From Cheilinus undulatus (taxonomy: Eukaryota; Chordata; Actinopteri; Labriformes; Labridae), in assembly GCF_018320785.1 (NCBI RefSeq), contig NC_054865.1:41357398-41421397 (forward strand): a DNA stretch of 64,000 bases, read 5' to 3'. Each line of letters begins with the position of its first letter. Positions within the stretch are counted from its first letter, which is position 1. This document shows, one piece after another, positions 58,276 to 64,000 of this stretch. Below the pieces are notes generated by a model. That model ran no database searches. It was given only the letters and a program-made list of their open reading frames with translations, and had not been told where the DNA came from. The position numbers and the translations under genes were made by a program.

Positions 58276-59138
58276 GTGGACACTTAGTTGAACTTAAAAC
58301 TGACAGACTGAGTGGTGGACACAAACCTGAGGGTGTGGGTGAGCAGGTAATAAGACTAGACATGAGTGAATGGAAGCAGTTGGTACTCTGTGGTGAGTGC
58401 ATGCTAGTTTTACATGTCATGTGACCTTTGGACATTTTATTTTCACCTTCTCTGTGAGATGATGAGAAGCCAAAGACCTGCTTACTTTAGTTTGTGTGAT
58501 AATGAGGCAGTTTGAATTTGCTGTAGCAAGTTCCCTAGTACCTATTTTAAATCTTGTTTCATTGTATTCCAGGAATTGTTTGAATTTGCTTAAACTGCTG
58601 TTTGGTGTTTCTACATTTATGATTATTTGTAAAGAATCATAACGTATCCCATGCATTTAAACAGGCAGAGAGAGACTGTGATAAAAACAGCACAACAAAG
58701 ATTTATTTTTAAAAACCAACAGTCGCTCCACTGTTGAACAGAAGTTTTATACTGAAGCCTACTCATGCTCCCTTGCAGTTTCAATAAGCTTCCTGAGTAT
58801 TAAGATAATCCCAGTGACTCCATGAAAAGGGAAATGAACGTGTATCTTTCTCATCATGTTTCTCCACAGCCAGAAGCCTGAGCTGTCCCAGGAGTGAAAT
58901 CCAACTTAATAAGCACAGTCCAATATTTCTGATGATAAAAAGGTGGATTGCTACATTATGTAAACCTAACATATATTTATCATTACAAGTGTAATAATGC
59001 ATGGGTAAATTTTCTATCCTTGCTTCCCTCCCCTCTTCTGGAAGGACATTTTGACATGAATTGTAGTGATTTGAACTTTTATTGTTTTTATAGGAAATGG
59101 TTTGATCTCGTTTTCTAATATGCATCATACTGAAAGGT

Positions 59139-59144
59139 AATAAA
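59139..59144 (+). terminator. Candidate poly(A) signal of lamp1
   Basis: AATAAA about 860 bases after the lamp1 stop, in a stretch without repeats. The convergent grtp1 stop codon is 712 bases further right. Confidence 0.5.
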
Positions 59145-59855
59145 AATTGTATAAATCCAGCATTGTTTTCCTTCAGTATTTTGTTCATCTGCTTTTTTAG
59201 ACATGTTTTGTTTGGAATACATGGGACTGTTTGCTCTTAGCTGGTATTCATTACACTGACTACTCAGAGCTGGCACTGATACAGAAGTTATTTTTGTCCC
59301 ATGCATCAAAACCTAGTAAGAGTCCTCTGGCAGCACATTGGACACACCTTTGGTAGAGAAAAAGAGCAGCCCTTTTACATATGCACAGATAAATGCATCT
59401 GAGGTAAGACACTATGATGAAAATGATGAACAACATCTACATGAAACAGATTTGAAATATTTTGGAGAGGTGTCATCAGTATGGTTCACAGTCAGCAGGT
59501 GGCGCCAGGACAGAGCTTGTTCGCCAGCTTCTCATACACCATAAGCACGGCAGGCCTCGTGATTCTGTTTACAGAGTGCAACACATCATTTATCCGACCT
59601 AGCAGCTACATGTTCTCTAAAGTGCTTAGTACCACATTTTAACAAAAGACAAACCTGTTAATTTTAAATGGAATTACTAACTCATACAGCACAATACCAC
59701 TTTCTTCTTCTTTTACCGTATATTTACACTGAAGCTGTATGATCAGCTGTTTAAGACAAAAGCTACACAGTGTTGTCAGTAGAAAAAGGTGCAAACTAGC
59801 TGCCAGGGGTTCATCCCAGTGGAACGTATTCGAGCAACAGGTGGTCGAGTTTGGT

Positions 59856-62800
59856 TCAAGATTCCTCTGCAATGATGCGAGATCGACATGTTTCCCGCAG
59901 CTTATTTAAGGTTGCCATGGAGAGACTTCCTGGTTCAGTGAATATTCTCTAGGAAATACAAAAACATGATTTAAGGATTGCAAAAATAAAATACAGTAGA
60001 TGTCCATTTAACAGCTTTTCCTTGAGTCAAATAAAACACTGGTTATATTGTGTGAAACCACATCAATGTGTTCTTTACCTGCATAAATGTGTGGCATTCA
60101 TCCACAAATGGTCCACGAGTGATCTCCTTGAAGCTTTGGCAGACGTCTGGTAGTGACTGGGCCTGATTGATCAAAGCCTCATTGTGGTGAATGAGTGTCA
60201 GAGCTACACGGAACAGGATCTTAGAGCCCTCATAAAACAGGCAATCCCAAATCCGCAGAACAGTCTGCAAGAAGCATAAAAAAAATAAGTCAGAGAGAAT
60301 TTTATAACACTCCAAACTTCAATATCTTTCAAATTTCTGTCAGCTTGTGTTGGTAACATTGTTTTTACCACTACTGTTGTGTATTTTGAGTTCAGCTCTA
60401 TCAAATAACAAATATGAATCAGCAAAGCAGTGGACCTAAATTACTATCCATGTATTATTTTCTTTTCCCTATTTTTACTTCCTCCCTAGCTTCGCCTTAA
60501 GTAAAAAATTGCAGGTTACAGGTTTACTTTTTTCTCTCTTCCCATGCAAGTGTGCCGCTGTTATCCATGTAGCACCAACATTTAACATAGTTGGTGGATC
60601 TAAGCACCTGCAGCTCAGAATTATAGACTCTGTGTTAGCTACTAAACTACTATTTGAAAGAAACAGTGGCACCCCAAAAACACTGACTTTAAAAGACATC
60701 ACAGGCAAGGATCCACTGTGAAGAATTTCAAAACTTTGTAATATGGGAGCTCCAGTAGCCAAGTGGTTATGTCAGCATGCCCCATATACAGAGGCTGTTG
60801 TCCTCAAAGCGGGGGCCTGGGTTCAAAACAGGCCTGTGGCTCCTTTCTCCTATGTAATGCCCCACTCTCTCTGACCCCAATTTCAATTCTATCCACTGTC
60901 CTATCCAAATAAAGGCACACAAAGCTCCAAAATAAATCTTAAAACTAAATATACAAAAATGTAGTAAGTACCTAAGGTGCTGTTATCAAGTGAGGCAGAG
61001 GAAAAGCTCAGATTCAGCTGTAATCCTAAATCAATCTTTGATGGGAAGGGCATAAATCTCTGTATGGGTTACACCCTTGAGGTGAAGCTCCATGTGTATT
61101 ATGAGAACAAACAAAGTAGACAGCACCCCTCCCTAGTCCAAGAGAAGGCATGAGCAGCCACCTGGCCTGTTGTTAGACGTTGTTGCAATTTTAAATTTAA
61201 AAGAAAAACAAGAAGTTAGAAAAGGATTTTTACAGTTTTTATCGTCATTCTCAGAGTTAATGTGACCAAAAAACTGAGAAAGCTGAATACACTCTACACT
61301 TTGACAGAGCTTATGTTATTGGAAAGATAAGCACATTTTTAGTGGCTTAGCGTAACAGTTAAGAACAACATTCATATCAAATGTTTGGGTCAAATTCCTA
61401 AATGTTTTAACACCTTCGACTATCGGATTTTTCCAAAAACTGATGAATCAAGAAATGTCTATTTCATGCCTACGATAAAACAAATACATTACAATGAAAA
61501 AAGCAGGACTTCTCTCTCAAAAGTGCTGTCAAAAAAGGCTGATAAATACTCACCTCTACTGGTAAGACGTCAATGTAGAGGCAGATAAACCATCGAGAGA
61601 CTACTAGGGTCCACATGACGTTATGATCCACCATAGTTTGCCACACTCTGGGGACTTTAACTTTCACCAGTTCCCCCAAAACCTCCTGGTCTGTCTTCAG
61701 TCCCATCATGCCTGGACTGTAGTACTCTAAAACCACATATACATATACCATAGTGAGTCATATATAACTCATTACAAACTACAAACAGACTTCAATAAAT
61801 CAACTCAAAGCTTAGATGAATATTTATGCAATTTATTCAAGTTTAGCATCCTCTGGTGTGTCTAGTGCCATAAAAACAGCTCATTCTCCTGTTGACTTCA
61901 AAATATAAATAATCAAATTTATACAAAACATTTCTGCGTTTCAGTGATTACAAGATGCAAATTTAATCAAACTGTAAGCAATGGGTAGAAAAAGATAATG
62001 TGTCTTCACACAGGATTATTTTTCATCAAGAAAGACTAACTTGAAGGCAGATAAACTACTCAGATAAAGCATGTTTACACCTTAATTGTACTGGACTAGA
62101 TGTGGCTGTGCACCACAATGCCAGTTTTTCTCCAGCTAAAGTTGCGCAACCTCACACACTGGTAGTGTCTCTATCGTGCTGCCCTGCCCAGTGCAGCCCT
62201 GATCAGCTTGAGATGAAAGGACGAGATCACAGGGGAACTGCGAGTTCACAAAGGAATAGTATGTTAACAGCAGATTATTTTGTCTTTCTGGAGTTGATTT
62301 GCCATTCATGTCTAAATGATTCCATGATTTTATTGCTTCCGCCTTGAGTGAGTACATGAAGTTAAACGGTTAACGTTTGCTACAAAGACCCTGTTTTATG
62401 TAAAATTCTTTGGCTTTTCACCTCAAAGGTTAACTTTTCCTTGTCAATGGCACTATTGTAGCTCTGTGACCACTGACCTCCTGATGACCTTTTGCCTTTG
62501 CAGGATGAGACAAAATATTGATATAGTGATGATTTACGATCAGGAGACCATGCATTGTGTCGTATTTTGAAGTGGATCAGATACTTTGCACGGTTTTCCG
62601 GCTGTCTGGATTAATCTGCTCCATGTTGATTGACGCAGTTTGGCACTAAAAGTAGACCTGCAGCATATCTTCAACAAAGCTGAGTAAATTGGCCCTTGGA
62701 CATACCGGAGCCAGACTGAAGCACGGGCAGCAGAACTGCTCTGATTGACTGGAGAGGAAGCGATTTGCTCCTCAGTGCAATTCGTCAGTGGATCATGGCA

Positions 62801-63250
62801 GAGTCATACGTGGAAGTTAGTGGTTACAGGTGGAACAGCATAAAGGTTCAAAATGCTAGATAGAACAAACAGCTGGTTGGCTGTTTGCTATCTTGTTTGC
62901 AAGCTCAGCAGAAGAATGTCCACAGTAACAAACTGAAAAGAGGATACATAGCAATCTACCACAGCGGAGTTGGACACACTCTCATTAACAAATCAATGTG
63001 TGCATGAATACTGAGGCAAAGACTCAAGTCCAGTTAAATTGTTGTTCTATAACTACAACACATCTAACCATAACTTAACTTTATAATGCATGTAAATGTA
63101 CTTATTGTGATGGGAAAAGAATATGTACACAAACACACACATAACATACACACCTGGTAAGATTCTACCGAGAAGTGCATCCATCAACCAGAAGGATTTC
63201 TCCTCATCTTTGGTGATGATGAGTAGATACCCAGCTACGAAGTTCATCCC
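59856..63250 (-). CDS. grtp1: Growth hormone-regulated TBC protein 1 (Rab GAP), 3' part only
   Basis: TBC-domain GTPase-activating protein for Rab proteins. Four exons on the minus strand: 63250-63154, 61726-61554, 60264-60079 and 59948-59856 (TGA 59858-59856); all in phase, 182 residues. The peptide runs GMNFVAGYLL, EEKSFWLMDALLGRILPEYYSPGM, LKTDQEVLGELVK, VSRWFICLYIDVLPVETVLRIWDCLFYEGSKI and ends KLRETCRSRIIAEES, the order found in the C-terminal half of the GRTP1 TBC domain. The catalytic arginine and glutamine fingers should lie in earlier exons beyond the right edge: the first exon here starts just after the expected GYCQ motif. Order and orientation next to lamp1 agree with human 13q34. 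Confidence 0.93.
60747..60955 (+). mobile_element. tRNA-derived SINE, family A copy 4
   Basis: A-box-like TAGCCAAGTGGTTATG, B-box-like GGTTCAAAACAGG, the body CCTTTCTCCTATGTAATGCC and the tail CCAAATAAAGGCACACAAAG. Intact in layout. In a grtp1 intron, antisense. Confidence 0.65.
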
Positions 63251-63299
63251 CTGAGGACAAAAGAGAGGCACGTAAGGTTATACAGGAATCTTGTAATCC

Positions 63300-64000
63300 T
63301 GTTTGAACAGGCTTTATTACACACTGTAGAGCCCCTTTTTATGAAAGGATCCAAAGAGGAGTGGGATTTTTTTTCTTTCTAAGTTAGAGAAGCCTTAACC
63401 TGTGAAGAATCATCTCTCTCTAAGGGGGTCTGTAAGGCAAAAAGAAAAAACAAATCTAAAATACAAAACATCTTACATGAAAATATGCTCATACTACAAA
63501 TGCAAACAATAAAGAAAATATAAAAAAACAAATTCTAAAGCATGATGCCAAACAGATGAATCAAAGAAGAGTAACTTGTATAAATGAAAGGTTATAATTC
63601 AGATTTTTCAACCAGTTGGATTTTTAAAGGTAGATTAACAAAATAATTATCTAAGAAAAGAAACACTCAGCATGGTTTGAACTTTACAGTGAGTTATATA
63701 ATTTATACATCTGTTAAGACTATGAATGTCAATTTTAAATGATACAGTCAAAAATGATTCTGTTCAAAGAAAATATCTGATGGGATCCAGGAAATGTCAG
63801 GTGAACGGAGTGTGACTTCAGATGTATGCTTCCCGATAATGCTTCAAAAGGGGCTTGACCATGACACAGCTCTTCTGCCTGTTTGAATTGCAAATCAAGT
63901 CTCTTATGCTGTGGTGAACTAAATTTTACTTTTAAATGCAAATGATAAACATAGTGCAAGAGTGGGATGACGCTGCGATCAATGCAACCAGATATATATT
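63300..64000. other. grtp1 intron running off the right edge
   Basis: No further grtp1 exon was found; the minus-strand open frame at 63959-63735 does not resemble the TBC domain and lacks suitable splice sites. Confidence 0.4.

Noticed and set aside
63735-63959. Possible further grtp1 exon near the right edge
   Set aside because: The peptide lacks any TBC-domain motif, and the residues expected before GMNF (ending GYCQ) are not encoded there.

Overview
The window is vertebrate nuclear DNA, almost certainly from a ray-finned (teleost) fish. Genes are split into many short exons with GT-AG introns. The space between them is filled with repeats typical of fish: Tc1-type and hAT-type DNA transposons, tRNA-derived SINEs, LINE fragments and (GGAT)n runs. 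I found no operon, CRISPR array or prokaryotic signal.

Layout. From 3.7 to 9.4 kb (+) are two tandem copies of a METTL21C-type protein-lysine methyltransferase; their splice phases allow a single two-domain protein. From 16.3 to 28.4 kb (-), with a likely non-coding first exon near 31.2 kb, is a complete tgfbrap1 (12 coding exons, 872 aa), a Vps3-like CORVET tethering subunit. From 33.75 to 44.33 kb (+) is a complete cul4a (20 coding exons, 757 aa), the scaffold of CRL4 ubiquitin ligases, with what appears to be an AT-AC (U12-type) intron 3. From 50.3 to 58.3 kb (+) is a complete lamp1 (9 exons, 416 aa), with CLEAR-like E-boxes upstream. From 59.86 kb to the right edge (-) is the 3' part of grtp1 (last four exons, 182 aa), a TBC-domain Rab GAP. 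The exon coordinates come from reading splice sites and checking that every junction keeps phase; they are not transcript-supported.

Function. The genes are independent units. Tgfbrap1, lamp1 and grtp1 all act in or near endosome/lysosome membrane traffic, but this looks like old synteny rather than coregulation: CUL4A-LAMP1-GRTP1 are also neighbours on human 13q34. Tgfbrap1 and cul4a are divergent, about 2.4 kb apart at their 5' ends; lamp1 and grtp1 are convergent.

Less ordinary structure: the fused or fusable tandem methyltransferase with a nearly identical, apparently gene-converted last exon; the cul4a AT-AC intron beside a decoy GT donor; an undetermined repeat family with conserved ends and a degenerate GGCAAAAA core (four copies, one switching strand in the middle); a pair of related foldback elements near 12-13 kb; and several hairpins in tgfbrap1 introns.
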